A stretch of DNA of 54,182 bases, taken from assembly GCA_903861715.1 (NCBI GenBank), contig CAIOVI010000037.1, positions 1-54,182 of the forward strand, given 5' to 3'. Each line of letters starts with the position of its first letter. Positions within the stretch are counted from its first letter, which is position 1. The position numbers and the translations under genes are program-made. This document shows positions 1-10,842 of this stretch, in pieces. The notes beneath the pieces were generated by a model, which saw nothing but the letters and a program-made list of their open reading frames with translations, ran no database searches and was not told the origin of the DNA. The DNA comes from an uncultured bacterium (GTDB taxonomy: Bacteria > Patescibacteriota > Minisyncoccia > Moranbacterales > GWC2-37-73).

Positions 1-3000
1 TAAAATATAACGCTTGTGCATAACTTGCAGAATAAAACCTTCCAGCATTGTCTACATTAAACTTGCTCGCACCACCCACCTGCAAATCCATCAAATTCCC
101 TGTGTACCCACTCACTTCATCGACTGCAATCGAGGTTCCGTTTGCCGAACCGGCGAATTTGCCGGCGGTTGAACCGTCGAACGCTCCGCCTCCAATTGAG
201 AGCGTTCCATAATTAACCGAGGCTGTCGGAGCGCCGGAGACACTGAGTTTTCCGTAGGGCGTAGAGGTGCCGATGCCGACGTTGCCGTTCGTATTTATAT
301 ACATTGAATAAGCACCGGTAGTTCCAACGGAACCCTGATAGAATCCAATTCCTGCTTTACTATAGTCATCAAAAATTAACTTTTGACCACCAGACCACAG
401 ATAATTTCCACTTGAAGGACCCGCTACTTGCGTGCCGCCGTCTTTAACGGTCCCAAAGATAATTCCATCAGTGTATGCGCTCAGTTTGTTATCGCCCACA
501 AAGAATAGCGAATTATTTGCGGCAGCATCATAGGCTGCAAACACATAGCCGTTCTGAGAACTTGAAACTTGGAGCTTTCCGTAAGTATCGGCAACAGTAT
601 TGCCAATCACAGTAGTCCCGTTAACCTGCAAAGCCGCCCCCGGACTCGTCGTCCCGATTCCGACATTGCCGTTGCCCAAAACAGCCAAGCGAGAACCGCC
701 GGTCAGGGTGTAGGCCACACTAGTGTTGGCGTTGGTGATGGCAGCCACAGTCATGGAGGTGTCAGATCCAATAGCTGAAATTGCAACAGTTTGTCCGCCA
801 ACGGTCACCGTGTCTCCAACTTTGAAAGTGTTGGTGAATTGCGTTCCCACACCCGTAAGCGTTGTGCCACCCGCCGTGTTGGAAACTGTGCCAGGCCCCG
901 TGGTTGGTTGCGTGACCTGGAGAAGTCCTGCTGGCGCAGTGGTGCCAATGCCGACGTTGCCTTGATAATCTATAGTGACCTTTTCACTCGTCCCAGTATA
1001 AAAACGATACCCTCCTCCGTTTGCAGCACCAGTTTGAAACCAAATATCATATTTAGAATTTCTTAAAGCCCCTATCCCTTGTCCGAAGAAATTAGTAGGT
1101 GCACTATTAAATCCCAACAAAGCCCCCGTGCTAATACCAGCAATCGGGTCGGCAGTGACCACGTTTAATAGAGACAAATACCCGTTTGTGGTTGCTACAT
1201 TCCCAGAAGTGGGATTATAACCAATATTCACTAAAGGAATACTATTGGCAACATTATATCCAACGCTTAATAAATTACTCGGACTCGTCGTCCCGATCCC
1301 CACATTCCCCGCCGCCACAATGAGTCCATAGTTATTGGTTCCGCCTGAAGCATTGAGATAAAGTCCGACGTTGGTGCCAGAACCAGTGTGGGTGTTTGAA
1401 ATCTGCGCCCCATAGGTTGAAATAGCCGCCGTGGCATTGGCTCCGGTGGTCAGAATGTTGAGCGCCGTTTGCGAAGCGCCAGCTGCGGTGCCAGAAACTT
1501 GCAGATCCATGAGGTCTCCGGTGGTGAGGGTTGAAGAAGCGCCGTAAAAACCAGTTCCCGTGGTGAGCGAATTGGCCGAAAGATTGAGAGCGGCTCCTGT
1601 GGTGATGCCAGTAGCATTGGCCGAAACAATTGAAAGCGTGCCACCAGGCGTGGCGTTGCCAATTCCAATTCTCCCATTCGTGCTATCCACATTCAAAAGA
1701 GTTGTCCCAGCCGAATTGGTGAGATTAAGAGCGCTCGTGCCAGCTGCCAGCATCCAGGCTTGGGCTTGATTGAGAGCCACGCCGCCAGCTGCGTCCAAGA
1801 CAATTTTTCCAGCGTTGAAAGTTTGCAAAGTCAAATAACTGGAACCAAAAGTTTCACCAGCCGAAATGGCAACTGGTCCAGCCGAATGAATGGTGGCAGA
1901 AGTTGCGTTGGTGAAAGTCAAATCATAAGCCATGGAAACATCGCCCACCGCCATGAAGGAAGTTGGATTGTTGAAAGTTGAAGCCGCTTCAGAAATGGTC
2001 ACGATGTCAGAGCCGTTGGCATTGAGATTGAGCAAATTGCCCGTGCCATCCGTGCGAATGGAAAGTCCGCCAGCCGAGCTGCCAGGGTTGAGGTTGTAAA
2101 TTCTGGCCAGATAGTCATTGGTGGATTTGGAAACATCCAACAAATATTGTGGGCTTGTATTGCCCAGCCCCAAGCGACTGTTTGTTCCATCATAGAAAAA
2201 ATTGGAATTGTCTTGCGCCATGTTGCCAGAAGCGTTGGCATAAAGCACCGAGCCGGCCGTGACCGAAGCAATGTTGCCGCCAATGGCCATCCCACCAGCG
2301 CCGGCTGAAATGGAAGTCCAAGCGCCGGTGGAATTTCTATATTCAATAATTCCCCCATTGTCACGCATGCCATAACCGCCTGCACCCGCCGTGGCTCCCC
2401 AGTTGAGATAGGAAGACGCAGTCAAATTCAAATTGCCAAAAAGTTTGGTCAGTGTGGTGGAAGCATTGCCGATGACGGTGGTGTTGGCGCCAAGTCCAAC
2501 TGCGCCATAGCCAATCACAATCGAATTAGGATCACTATTGGTAGCGCCCCTGGAACCAGCTCCGAGATAAATGGAATTTTCTGGATCAGTCATGGCAGTG
2601 ACTCCATCAGCTTGGAATTGTCCAGCTTGATAACCAAATGCCACATTGTTGGAACCAATTGTGTTGGCAAAAAGAGCATTGCTGCCAAAAGTGCTGTTGT
2701 AATTTCCGGTGGTGTTGCCAGCCGAAGCGCCAGCGCCAACCGCTGAGTTATAAGCTCCATTTGTGAGCGCCGAAAGTGTCGTGACTCCCAAGCCAGTGTT
2801 GAAGGAGGCCTGCGTGCCAGTTCCTGACATCGTGAAATTGCCAGCGCTGGTGCCGGCAAAAAAATTGCTGCCGCTGGTTCCGCTAGCCGCAAAATTGTGA
2901 ATAAAACGATTGACGCCTTTGTAAATCACGCCCGTGGTGGCAGTGGTGGTGTCGACCATGGCCAAAGACCCCGTCAGAGAAAGTTGCTGCGCAGCCGAGG

Positions 3001-6000
3001 TGGTGCCAAGTCCGATGTTGCCATTATCAAGCGCCACGATGCCCAGCGTGCCAGTGGCACTTTGGGTTTGAAAAGCAATGCCAGTGCCGGTGCCAGCGCC
3101 ACGCACATCCAATCTGCCAGCTGGCACAATTGTGCCAAGTCCCAGCCTAGAGTTGGCATCATCCCAGAAAAAATTGGTGTTGCTTTGATTGTAAGCTCCG
3201 GAATTTCCAGCAAAAACCACTGAGCCTTTGGTGAAGCGAGTTGGCGAACCAGTGCCACCATAAATCGGATCGATCACGGCTCCATTCCAAGTTCCATTGG
3301 CAATGGTGCCGGTGCGAACAATGTCAGAAAGATTGCCAGAAGTGATGACGGTGCCAGAAGCATCAGGCAAGAAATAGGTGCGTGCAGCAGTCAGATCGTT
3401 GATGGTGAGTTGTCCCCTGCCTTGCGGATCATAAAACCAAAGTGAAGTGCCAGCTGCGCCAGTGGCGGAAAAAGCATCTCCCGTCAAAGCGTTGCCGACT
3501 GAAGTGATGTCGCCGATGCCACCAGAACCAGCTGAACTCCACGCAAAATTGCTGCTAGCCGAATTATAAATCAACACTTGCCCTTCTGCGCCTGCATTTG
3601 AGGTGCTCAGATCAACTGGCAAAATAGTGCCATTGGTGATTTCGCTTGAGTCAATCGATTGACCCAACAGTGAAACTTCCCCTGAAGCATCCGGAAAAGT
3701 GATGGCACGATTGGCCGTTGGATCAGTGGTGTGTAGGGTGGTTTTATTTTGATCAATCGTAGCTCCCTGCAAGGTGATGTCACCCGTGGAAACGTCAAAG
3801 AAAAAAGCTGAATCCGTGGTGCTATTGCCACCCAGCGCCATGTCGCTAGTAATTGAATTGAGATAGGTGTAGCTGCCAGCATCCGTCCATTTGGAAGCGC
3901 CTGCCCCACCCGTGTTGGAAATCCAAACAAAGCCAGTTGAAATTGGATCGTAGGATAGAATGTAACCAGCCGAAGGACCATTGGTTGCAGCTAGATTGCC
4001 TGATTTGATGGTGGCACTGGCAATTTTGTTGCCAGTGATTGCGCTAGCGCCGATTGAAAAAACTCCTGCCGCAGTGATGGAAGCGTCGCCAGAAAGAGAA
4101 ACAAAAGCTGGAGTCAAGGTTCCATTGGAAACAAGCAACTGACCAGCCGAGATCGGAGCAGTGGCGGTGATAGCACTAGTGCCGTTGCCCAACAAAACGC
4201 CGTGCGGAGTAAAGACCCCCGCTCCGGTGCCACCACTGGCGATTGGCAAAAGTCCAACCACCGCCGAAGTCAAATCCACGGTCGTCCCCAAGGTGGAAGA
4301 AATGGTAATCATTGCTGAATCATTGTTGATGGCAATACCTTGACCCGCCATGAGCGTTCCCAAAGTGTAGCCACTGCCATTGCCAATCAGCAGGGCTCCG
4401 AAACCAGCGACCGTTCCATCCAGCCCGGTTCCCCCGTGCGCCACCGAAAGAGTCGGCGAAATGCTCCAGGTGCCCGAAGAAATGGTTGGCACTCCGCTTA
4501 AAGCATGCGTGTCCAATCCTGTCCCGCCAAGGTTTGCAGCCAGGGTTGAAGTGATATTCCACGCCCCTAAAGCAACAGTTGCCACTCCTGTTAAGGCGGA
4601 CGTATTCAGCCCCGTCCCACCATAAGCAGCGCCAATAGCGGCGCCATGCCAAGTGCCATTCGTGATAGTTGCTAGCTGAGTAATGTCGGGGAAATTGCCA
4701 GTCGTGATGATGGTGCCCGATGCATCTGGCAAAGTGTAGGTGCGAGGATTAGAAAGCGGTGCCAGTGTAAGTTGGCCCCGCCCGTGAGAATCATAAAACC
4801 AAAGCGAAGAACCTTGCGTGGAAGTTGCGGTAAAAGCGTCGTTGGAAATCACATCGCCGATTGAAGTAATATCGCCAATTCCACCTGAACCGATAGCCAC
4901 GGAACCAAAACCGCCAGTCGCATTATCATACACAATCACCTCACCATCTCTCGGCGCACCAGTCACTCCCGTGAAATTAAGGTCGGCTCCCAAAATCGTG
5001 CCGTTGGTAATTTCGCCCGTTTCAATTGTCTGACCCAAAGCAGAAAGTTCGCCGCTAACATTTGGCAAAGTCAGCGTGCGGTTGGCCGTTGGATCAACCA
5101 AGGTAAATGTTGTGCGATATTCATCAATCGTTGCTCCTTGAAAAATGATGCTATTGGAAGCTGCATCAAAGAACAGCGGCGCATCGATGGCTGAAGAAGA
5201 ACCAAGCGCCAAACCATTGGTTGTCTTGGAAAGATAGGTGTAAGCGCCAGTATCCGTCCACTTGGAAGCGCCCGAGCCGCCCGTGTTGGAAATCCAAGTA
5301 AAGCGCCCCAAGGAATCATATGTCAGAATATAGCCAGCAGTCGGATCATTAGTAACACTAAGATTATTTTCCTTAATTGTGTTATCAGCAATTTTCAAGC
5401 TATCAATTGCTCCAGTTCCAATGGTGATGGCGCCCGTAGCCGCAAGCGTTGCGTCGCCGCCAAGCGTTGCGAAAAATGGAAGGCCGCTAGCATTTGCGAG
5501 CAAAAGTTGTCCGCTCGTGCCAGCAGCTGAAGCTGCCACCGCGCTCGTGCCATTGCCGAAAAGCACCCCGTTAGTTGTCAGCGTGCTAGTGCCAGTGCCA
5601 CCGTTGACCACCGGCAAAATTCCCTCCACTTCCGAAGCAAGGTCAACCGAAGTGCCCAAAGTTGATGCGATCGAAATGGCTCCTGACGTATTCGCAATCG
5701 AAATGCCTAAACCAGGAGTCAGAGTCGCCAAGGTATAGCCCGAGCCGTTGCCAATCAGCAGCGCTCCGAAACCTGCCCCCGAACCGTCCAATCCAGTGCC
5801 ACCATAGTGAGTGGAAATGTTGCTTCCCTGCCAAACCCCAGTCGTAATGGTGCCAAGACTTCCCCAAGTCGAGAGTGCCACATTTTCCACGTTGCTCAAA
5901 CCAAGATCAGCTTTGGTCAAAGTTTGCCAGTTGACATCAATGCCATCGGAACGCAACACCTTGCCAGTGTCGCCGATTGGCAAGCGTCTCCACAAAGGAG

Positions 6001-7075
6001 TTGAGCCTTGTCCCACAATGAGGTCGCCCCTTTGAACCGAAGAAGCTTCCGTGTCAGGGTGCATCGAAGAAAGCAAGTTATGCTGACTGCCCGTGGTGCA
6101 AAGTTCCCAATAGGGAACGTTGTCTCTAACCTTCAGGCAATATCCTTCCGTGCCAATCGGCAAGGCAGCGAGCGCATTTTGCGCACTAGCAAAAAGCAGG
6201 TCGCCAGGATTGAAAGACGCCAGCCCCAAACCTCCCCGCCCAACTGGCAGAATCCCTGACACAAGTTTATCAGTGCTAAATTGCGAAGCCGTAGTTAAAA
6301 CCTGATCAAAAACAGAACCGTTGTTGGAAAGTTTCCAAACTCGCTCAGTTGCATCGAAGCGCAAAGTTGGCTTGGCGCTGTCATTTGAAACCGCCAAGTC
6401 AAAATTGGTCGAACCAACTGAAGTGCCTGAACCCACATTGAAAATAGTTTGGTCAGTGCCAGTGTCAGTGTTTTGATTGTGCAAACGAGAGTCGCTGCCC
6501 GTGATGAGTTGGCCAGTGCCAGTGCCAGTTGGCAACATCGCAACGTCAATTTGTCCGCCCGCTCCCAACATTGGAATGTCGCCCGCTTGATTGCCAATAG
6601 TTTTGCCTTGCAAATAAACTGAGTTGATGGCTGCTGGCACCGAACCAATTTTTTTGCGCGGAGCCATTTCGCCATCATTGCCAATCATCACTCCCAAATA
6701 ATAATCACCATTACTGAAAGTCAAAGAAACTGGCAAAGGAGTGGTGCTGCCCAAATAAGTGCTGATGAGTCCATTGGTGATGCTGATTTTTTGAGTTTCT
6801 GACCACACCTGCGAAGCTTTGTCGGAGTTGGATGGATACGGATCAAAATTTTGACGATCAGTAGTGTAAATCGCAAAACGCACATCATAATCACCATTAG
6901 CCAAGGCGGTTTTATCCCTATTGAGGACATAAGCAGAAATTGGAATTTGAGCGTTGGTTTGATTGACTTTGGTTTGCGCTTGAGCCGAAACAAAATTAGT
7001 CAAAAAAGCCAAGCCAAAAAACACCAAGCCAACACTTGCTGAAAGCATTATTTTAATTTTGTTTTTGATGTTCAT
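1..7075 (-). CDS. Giant secreted tail-fibre-like surface protein (3' end outside window)
   Basis: Reading the minus strand from the ATG at 7075, the frame stays open to base 1 (2358 codons, no stop), so the gene is partial. Residues 1-33 form a signal peptide (Lys-rich start, hydrophobic core, VSAQA cleavage site). Next come an Ig-like domain, two ~400-residue homologous units (about 424-822 and 879-1277), a stretch of AVG/AFG-type head repeats (about 1438-1487, ending AFGYQAG), then widely spaced copies of a NVGIGTTSP...L.V motif (residues about 1306-2280). In known proteins this motif belongs to phage tail-fibre and adhesin-like proteins ending in an S74 intramolecular chaperone; I expect such a C-terminus outside the window. 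The composition is rich in Gly, Thr, Ser and Ala and poor in Cys. Likely an exported adhesin or appendage; its target is unknown. No strong ribosome-binding site precedes the ATG. Confidence 0.85.
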   Translation of the reverse strand, partial: MNIKNKIKIMLSASVGLVFFGLAFLTNFVSAQAQTKVNQTNAQIPISAYVLNRDKTALANGDYDVRFAIYTTDRQNFDPYPSNSDKASQVWSETQKISITNGLISTYLGSTTPLPVSLTFSNGDYYLGVMIGNDGEMAPRKKIGSVPAAINSVYLQGKTIGNQAGDIPMLGAGGQIDVAMLPTGTGTGQLITGSDSRLHNQNTDTGTDQTIFNVGSGTSVGSTNFDLAVSNDSAKPTLRFDATERVWKLSNNGSVFDQVLTTASQFSTDKLVSGILPVGRGGLGLASFNPGDLLFASAQNALAALPIGTEGYCLKVRDNVPYWELCTTGSQHNLLSSMHPDTEASSVQRGDLIVGQGSTPLWRRLPIGDTGKVLRSDGIDVNWQTLTKADLGLSNVENVALSTWGSLGTITTGVWQGSNISTHYGGTGLDGSGAGFGALLIGNGSGYTLATLTPGLGISIANTSGAISIASTLGTSVDLASEVEGILPVVNGGTGTSTLTTNGVLFGNGTSAVAASAAGTSGQLLLANASGLPFFATLGGDATLAATGAITIGTGAIDSLKIADNTIKENNLSVTNDPTAGYILTYDSLGRFTWISNTGGSGASKWTDTGAYTYLSKTTNGLALGSSSAIDAPLFFDAASNSIIFQGATIDEYRTTFTLVDPTANRTLTLPNVSGELSALGQTIETGEITNGTILGADLNFTGVTGAPRDGEVIVYDNATGGFGSVAIGSGGIGDITSIGDVISNDAFTATSTQGSSLWFYDSHGRGQLTLAPLSNPRTYTLPDASGTIITTGNFPDITQLATITNGTWHGAAIGAAYGGTGLNTSALTGVATVALGAWNITSTLAANLGGTGLDTHALSGVPTISSGTWSISPTLSVAHGGTGLDGTVAGFGALLIGNGSGYTLGTLMAGQGIAINNDSAMITISSTLGTTVDLTSAVVGLLPIASGGTGAGVFTPHGVLLGNGTSAITATAPISAGQLLVSNGTLTPAFVSLSGDASITAAGVFSIGASAITGNKIASATIKSGNLAATNGPSAGYILSYDPISTGFVWISNTGGAGASKWTDAGSYTYLNSITSDMALGGNSTTDSAFFFDVSTGDITLQGATIDQNKTTLHTTDPTANRAITFPDASGEVSLLGQSIDSSEITNGTILPVDLSTSNAGAEGQVLIYNSASSNFAWSSAGSGGIGDITSVGNALTGDAFSATGAAGTSLWFYDPQGRGQLTINDLTAARTYFLPDASGTVITSGNLSDIVRTGTIANGTWNGAVIDPIYGGTGSPTRFTKGSVVFAGNSGAYNQSNTNFFWDDANSRLGLGTIVPAGRLDVRGAGTGTGIAFQTQSATGTLGIVALDNGNIGLGTTSAAQQLSLTGSLAMVDTTTATTGVIYKGVNRFIHNFAASGTSGSNFFAGTSAGNFTMSGTGTQASFNTGLGVTTLSALTNGAYNSAVGAGASAGNTTGNYNSTFGSNALFANTIGSNNVAFGYQAGQFQADGVTAMTDPENSIYLGAGSRGATNSDPNSIVIGYGAVGLGANTTVIGNASTTLTKLFGNLNLTASSYLNWGATAGAGGYGMRDNGGIIEYRNSTGAWTSISAGAGGMAIGGNIASVTAGSVLYANASGNMAQDNSNFFYDGTNSRLGLGNTSPQYLLDVSKSTNDYLARIYNLNPGSSAGGLSIRTDGTGNLLNLNANGSDIVTISEAASTFNNPTSFMAVGDVSMAYDLTFTNATSATIHSAGPVAISAGETFGSSYLTLQTFNAGKIVLDAAGGVALNQAQAWMLAAGTSALNLTNSAGTTLLNVDSTNGRIGIGNATPGGTLSIVSANATGITTGAALNLSANSLTTGTGFYGASSTLTTGDLMDLQVSGTAAGASQTALNILTTGANATAAISTYGAQISNTHTGSGTNVGLYLNASGGTNNYGLIVAAGNVGIGTTSPSNLLSVGYNVANSIPLVNIGYNPTSGNVATTNGYLSLLNVVTADPIAGISTGALLGFNSAPTNFFGQGIGALRNSKYDIWFQTGAANGGGYRFYTGTSEKVTIDYQGNVGIGTTAPAGLLQVTQPTTGPGTVSNTAGGTTLTGVGTQFTNTFKVGDTVTVGGQTVAISAIGSDTSMTVAAITNANTSVAYTLTGGSRLAVLGNGNVGIGTTSPGAALQVNGTTVIGNTVADTYGKLQVSSSQNGYVFAAYDAAANNSLFFVGDNKLSAYTDGIIFGTVKDGGTQVAGPSSGNYLWSGGQKLIFDDYSKAGIGFYQGSVGTTGAYSMYINTNGNVGIGTSTPYGKLSVSGAPTASVNYGTLSIGGGAFDGSTAGKFAGSANGTSIAVDEVSGYTGNLMDLQVGGASKFNVDNAGRFYSASYAQALYF
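3246..4440 (-). repeat. Internal ~400-residue duplication, unit 2
   Basis: Codons 879-1277 of the giant gene. It is collinear with unit 1 over its whole length, with only small insertions or deletions, and differs at many residues, so the duplication is old rather than an assembly artefact. Confidence 0.85.
4610..5806 (-). repeat. Internal ~400-residue duplication, unit 1
   Basis: Codons 424-822 of the giant gene. The unit starts at YGGTGLDG and runs through GALLIGNGSGYTL, AGYIL.YD, WISNTGG.GASKWTD, QGATID, DPTANR, GQ.I...EITNGTI and SLWFYD..GRGQLT to the next GGTG. Unit 2 keeps the same order of motifs. Between the units lie three short GGTGL repeats of about 26 residues. Confidence 0.85.
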
Positions 7076-7266
7076 CACCCTGATAATTTTTCGGCAATTA
7101 AAAGCTTTTTTTGCTTCTTAGCCAACCTTCTTTTACTTCCAAAGTATAGCATGATTTTGACTTTTTTTGTAGTGGAAATTTGGGCGTTTTTTTGACGCAA
7201 CTGTGGATAACTTTTTGGAGCTTGTTTTGAAGTCCCAACCTCCCTAAAATCCACAACCAAGCAAAC

Positions 7267-7295
7267 AAAAAAAGCATTCCGAAAAATGCTTTTTT
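7267..7295. terminator. Bidirectional intrinsic terminator after gyrB
   Basis: A-tract, stem AGCATT/AATGCT, short loop, T-tract. It lies 30 bases beyond the gyrB stop and before the giant gene, so it probably ends gyrB transcription. The same AAAAAGCAT...ATGCTTTTT design recurs at 10792 and 20571. Confidence 0.75.
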
Positions 7296-7325
7296 CAAAT
7301 CCCCAAAATCCCAAACTGCCCAATT

Positions 7326-9425
<2,100 letters not shown>

Positions 9426-9459
9426 CTAATTTTTAATTTAAAATTTTAAATTTTTAATC

Positions 9460-9489
9460 TCAGCCCAAGGCTGATCCGCCTAGGGCGGA
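9460..9489. repeat. Paired-hairpin palindromic repeat (TCCGCC family)
   Basis: Two adjacent 15-base hairpins: TCAGCC-CAA-GGCTGA and TCCGCC-TAG-GGCGGA. The copy at 51198 has the same 15+15 layout with TCCGCC/GGCGGA in both hairpins, so the first hairpin here differs by a compensated base pair. It lies upstream of gyrB in an otherwise AT-rich 188-base spacer made of AAATTT-type words. Confidence 0.7.
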
Positions 9490-9605
9490 AATTTCTCAAA
9501 TGAATAAACTTTCTAACATTTAATCATTTAGGATTTCATTTTAAATTAAAAATTTCAAATTTCAAATTAATTATCTCCCTAAAAAAATTAAACTCCCAAA
9601 TCACC

Positions 9606-9986
9606 CTAACTCCCATTCCTAGTCAAGAAATAAAGTTCAATAAGGAATATTCCTGCCACGCTGAGCGCTCCATCCCACCAGGTCAAAACTCGATATTGCT
9701 GCAAGAAAAGCAAGCCTACAAACAGCAGCGCCAACAAAGCGCCTTGGCGGAAGCTGGTGCCGATATACATCATGGCTGCGTCTTCATCTTTTTGCCAGTG
9801 GTGCCAAATCCAAATGAGCAGCAATGCGAAAGTGCTTGCCAGCAGCAGAAAAAAACTGACATAAAAAAGCAGCCAACCTGGCGCTCCCGATTTTTCAGGA
9901 TCAATATGCGTCAAAACCAGCCCCCAAGCAATCAAGGTAACTGCCCAGCTGATTCTCATTCCCCACAGATATGCTTTTAAGGTCAT
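9606..9986 (-). CDS. Small integral membrane protein, four predicted helices
   Basis: 126 residues from the ATG at 9986; a TTG at 10016 would add ten residues but has no better upstream signal. Four hydrophobic segments are visible at about residues 8-28, 36-60, 78-97 and 100-118. A charged loop (HHWQKDEDAAMM) lies between the second and third. No catalytic motif is seen and I do not recognise the family. It stands alone between gyrB and the divergent tRNA cluster. Confidence 0.7.
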   Translation of the reverse strand: MTLKAYLWGMRISWAVTLIAWGLVLTHIDPEKSGAPGWLLFYVSFFLLLASTFALLLIWIWHHWQKDEDAAMMYIGTSFRQGALLALLFVGLLFLQQYRVLTWWDGALSVAGIFLIELYFLTRNGS

Positions 9987-10016
9987 GTTTTTCTTGCCCA
10001 ACCAATACCAAATCAA

Positions 10017-10085
10017 TTTAATTCATACTAGGTAGGCGTTGGAGGCTTAGCCTCCTTGCAACTGGTAGCAATATTTAATTCAGTA
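10017..10085. repeat. Divergent copy of a dispersed hairpin repeat
   Basis: It has the same order of parts as the copies at 15181 and 22470: TTAATTCAT, a spacer, a hairpin (here GGAGGC-TTA-GCCTCC instead of a GGGAC/GTCCC stem), TTGC, GTAGCA, and TTTAATTC. The stem differs in both arms while staying paired. Confidence 0.5.
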
Positions 10086-10192
10086 TAATTTGCTCTTTAA
10101 ACGGTTGGGTGTTTTTTTGTTTTTTCTTACTTATCCATTATAGCTGGAAAAACTCCGAAAGGCAAGCAAAAAAATCAAGAAAGCGGCTTTAA

Positions 10193-10220
10193 TTGACATA
10201 ATTTCAAAAACCCGTATAAT
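10193..10220 (+). promoter_or_regulatory. Sigma70-type promoter of the tRNA cluster
   Basis: TTGACA at 10193-10198, 16 bases, TATAAT at 10215-10220: both hexamers match consensus. Transcription should begin near 10227 and run through the 33-base repeats, the truncated tRNA copy and the three tRNAs to the terminator at 10792. Confidence 0.8.
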
Positions 10221-10234
10221 AAGGAATGTTATCG

Positions 10235-10315
10235 CAATTTTACGTAGCGTGCTACGTGATTGTGAAACAATTTTACGTAGCGTGCTACGTGATTGTGAAA
10301 CAATTTTACGTAGCG
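10235..10315 (+). repeat. 33-base tandem repeat in the tRNA leader
   Basis: Two full units (10235-10267, 10268-10300) and a third cut off at 10315. Each unit begins CAATTTTACGTAGCG. In units 1 and 2 this is followed by TGCTACGTGATTGTGAAA, which folds back on it; in unit 3 it runs straight into the truncated tRNA copy. Each unit therefore repeats the tRNA leader plus the first four tRNA bases (AGCG). Confidence 0.85.
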
Positions 10316-10353
10316 GGATGGAGCAGTCTGGCAGCTCTCCGCCGGTTGGCGGA
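10312..10353 (+). repeat. Truncated 5' copy of tRNA-iMet capped by a hairpin
   Basis: 10312-10337 is identical to the first 26 bases of the intact initiator tRNA (10390), ending at the D-stem. It is followed directly by the palindrome TCCGCC-GGTT-GGCGGA (10338-10353) and 36 bases of spacer. It lacks the anticodon and T arms, so it is not a functional tRNA. Confidence 0.85.
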
Positions 10354-10389
10354 TCAAACTACAGTCAGGAAATTAGGTTTTAAAAATAT

Positions 10390-10463
10390 AGCGGGATGGA
10401 GCAGTCTGGCAGCTCGCGTGGCTCATAACCACGAGGTCGTAGGTTCGAATCCTACTCCCGCAA
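10390..10463 (+). tRNA. Initiator tRNA-Met (CAU)
   Basis: 74 bases with anticodon loop CTCATAA. Initiator features are an unpaired A1/A72 end and the A11:U24 D-stem pair. The T arm is GTAGG-TTCGAAT-CCTAC. The anticodon stem is CGTGG/CCACG, so only two of the three G:C pairs typical of initiators are present (position 29:41 is U:A). The 3' end is not followed by an encoded CCA. Confidence 0.9.
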
Positions 10464-10566
10464 CAAATCATAGAACATGAAACAAGAAACATGGAACATA
10501 AAAATGCAAAAAATATGTTTTTTTGTTTTTGCTCCATGCTCCATGTTTTGTGCTTTATGAAATCTT

Positions 10567-10640
10567 GGCAGGGTAGCTCAGTTGGTTAGAGCACAGCCTT
10601 CATAAGGCTGGGGTCGCGAGTCCGAGTCTCGCCCCTGCTA
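10567..10640 (+). tRNA. tRNA-Met (CAU), elongator
   Basis: 74 bases. Acceptor GGCAGGG/CCCTGCT (first pair G:U), D arm GCTCAGTTGGTTAGAGC, anticodon stem-loop CAGCC-TTCATAA-GGCTG, T loop TCCGAGT. The overall pattern matches elongator Met. A tRNA-Ile2 read with lysidine at CAU is possible and cannot be excluded by eye. No encoded CCA. Confidence 0.85.
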
Positions 10641-10710
10641 CATTCAATAATTTCAAATTTCAAATTTCAAATTTCAAATTATTGAGTCGCTTTGCGACGA
10701 AAAGTTATTT
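10641..10710 (+). repeat. Palindromic AATTTC spacer between tRNAs
   Basis: Four tandem AATTTCAA-type units framed by CAATAATTT and AAATTATTG, followed by the small hairpin GTCGC-TTT-GCGAC. It lies between tRNA-Met and tRNA-Asp and may guide processing of the joint transcript. Confidence 0.5.
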
Positions 10711-10784
10711 GGGGGCGTAGCTCAGTTGGTTAGAGCGTCTGCCTGTCACGCAGAAGGTCACCGGTTCGAGCCCGGCCGTCCCCG
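10711..10784 (+). tRNA. tRNA-Asp (GUC)
   Basis: 74 bases. Acceptor GGGGGCG/CGTCCCC, anticodon stem-loop TCTGC-CTGTCAC-GCAGA, discriminator G73 as expected for Asp. The outermost T-stem pair is an A:C mismatch. No encoded CCA. Confidence 0.93.
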
Positions 10785-10791
10785 CACCAAC

Positions 10792-10824
10792 AAAAAAGCA
10801 TTCATTTTTCATGAATGCTTTTTT
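10792..10824. terminator. Bidirectional terminator between tRNA cluster and GH130 gene
   Basis: AAAAAAGCATTCAT, 5-base loop, ATGAATGCTTTTTT. The stem is a perfect 14 bp with A and T tracts on both sides. It separates the plus-strand tRNAs from the converging minus-strand gene that ends at 10843. Confidence 0.85.
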
Positions 10825-10842
10825 GATTGCGGTGATACCCAG

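Noticed and set aside
1-7075. Prophage tail region
   Set aside because: The protein has a Sec signal peptide, and no capsid, terminase, integrase or other tail genes are visible next to it.
7075-7323. 82-codon minus-strand frame between gyrB and the giant gene
   Set aside because: It runs through the intrinsic terminator and has no recognisable features.
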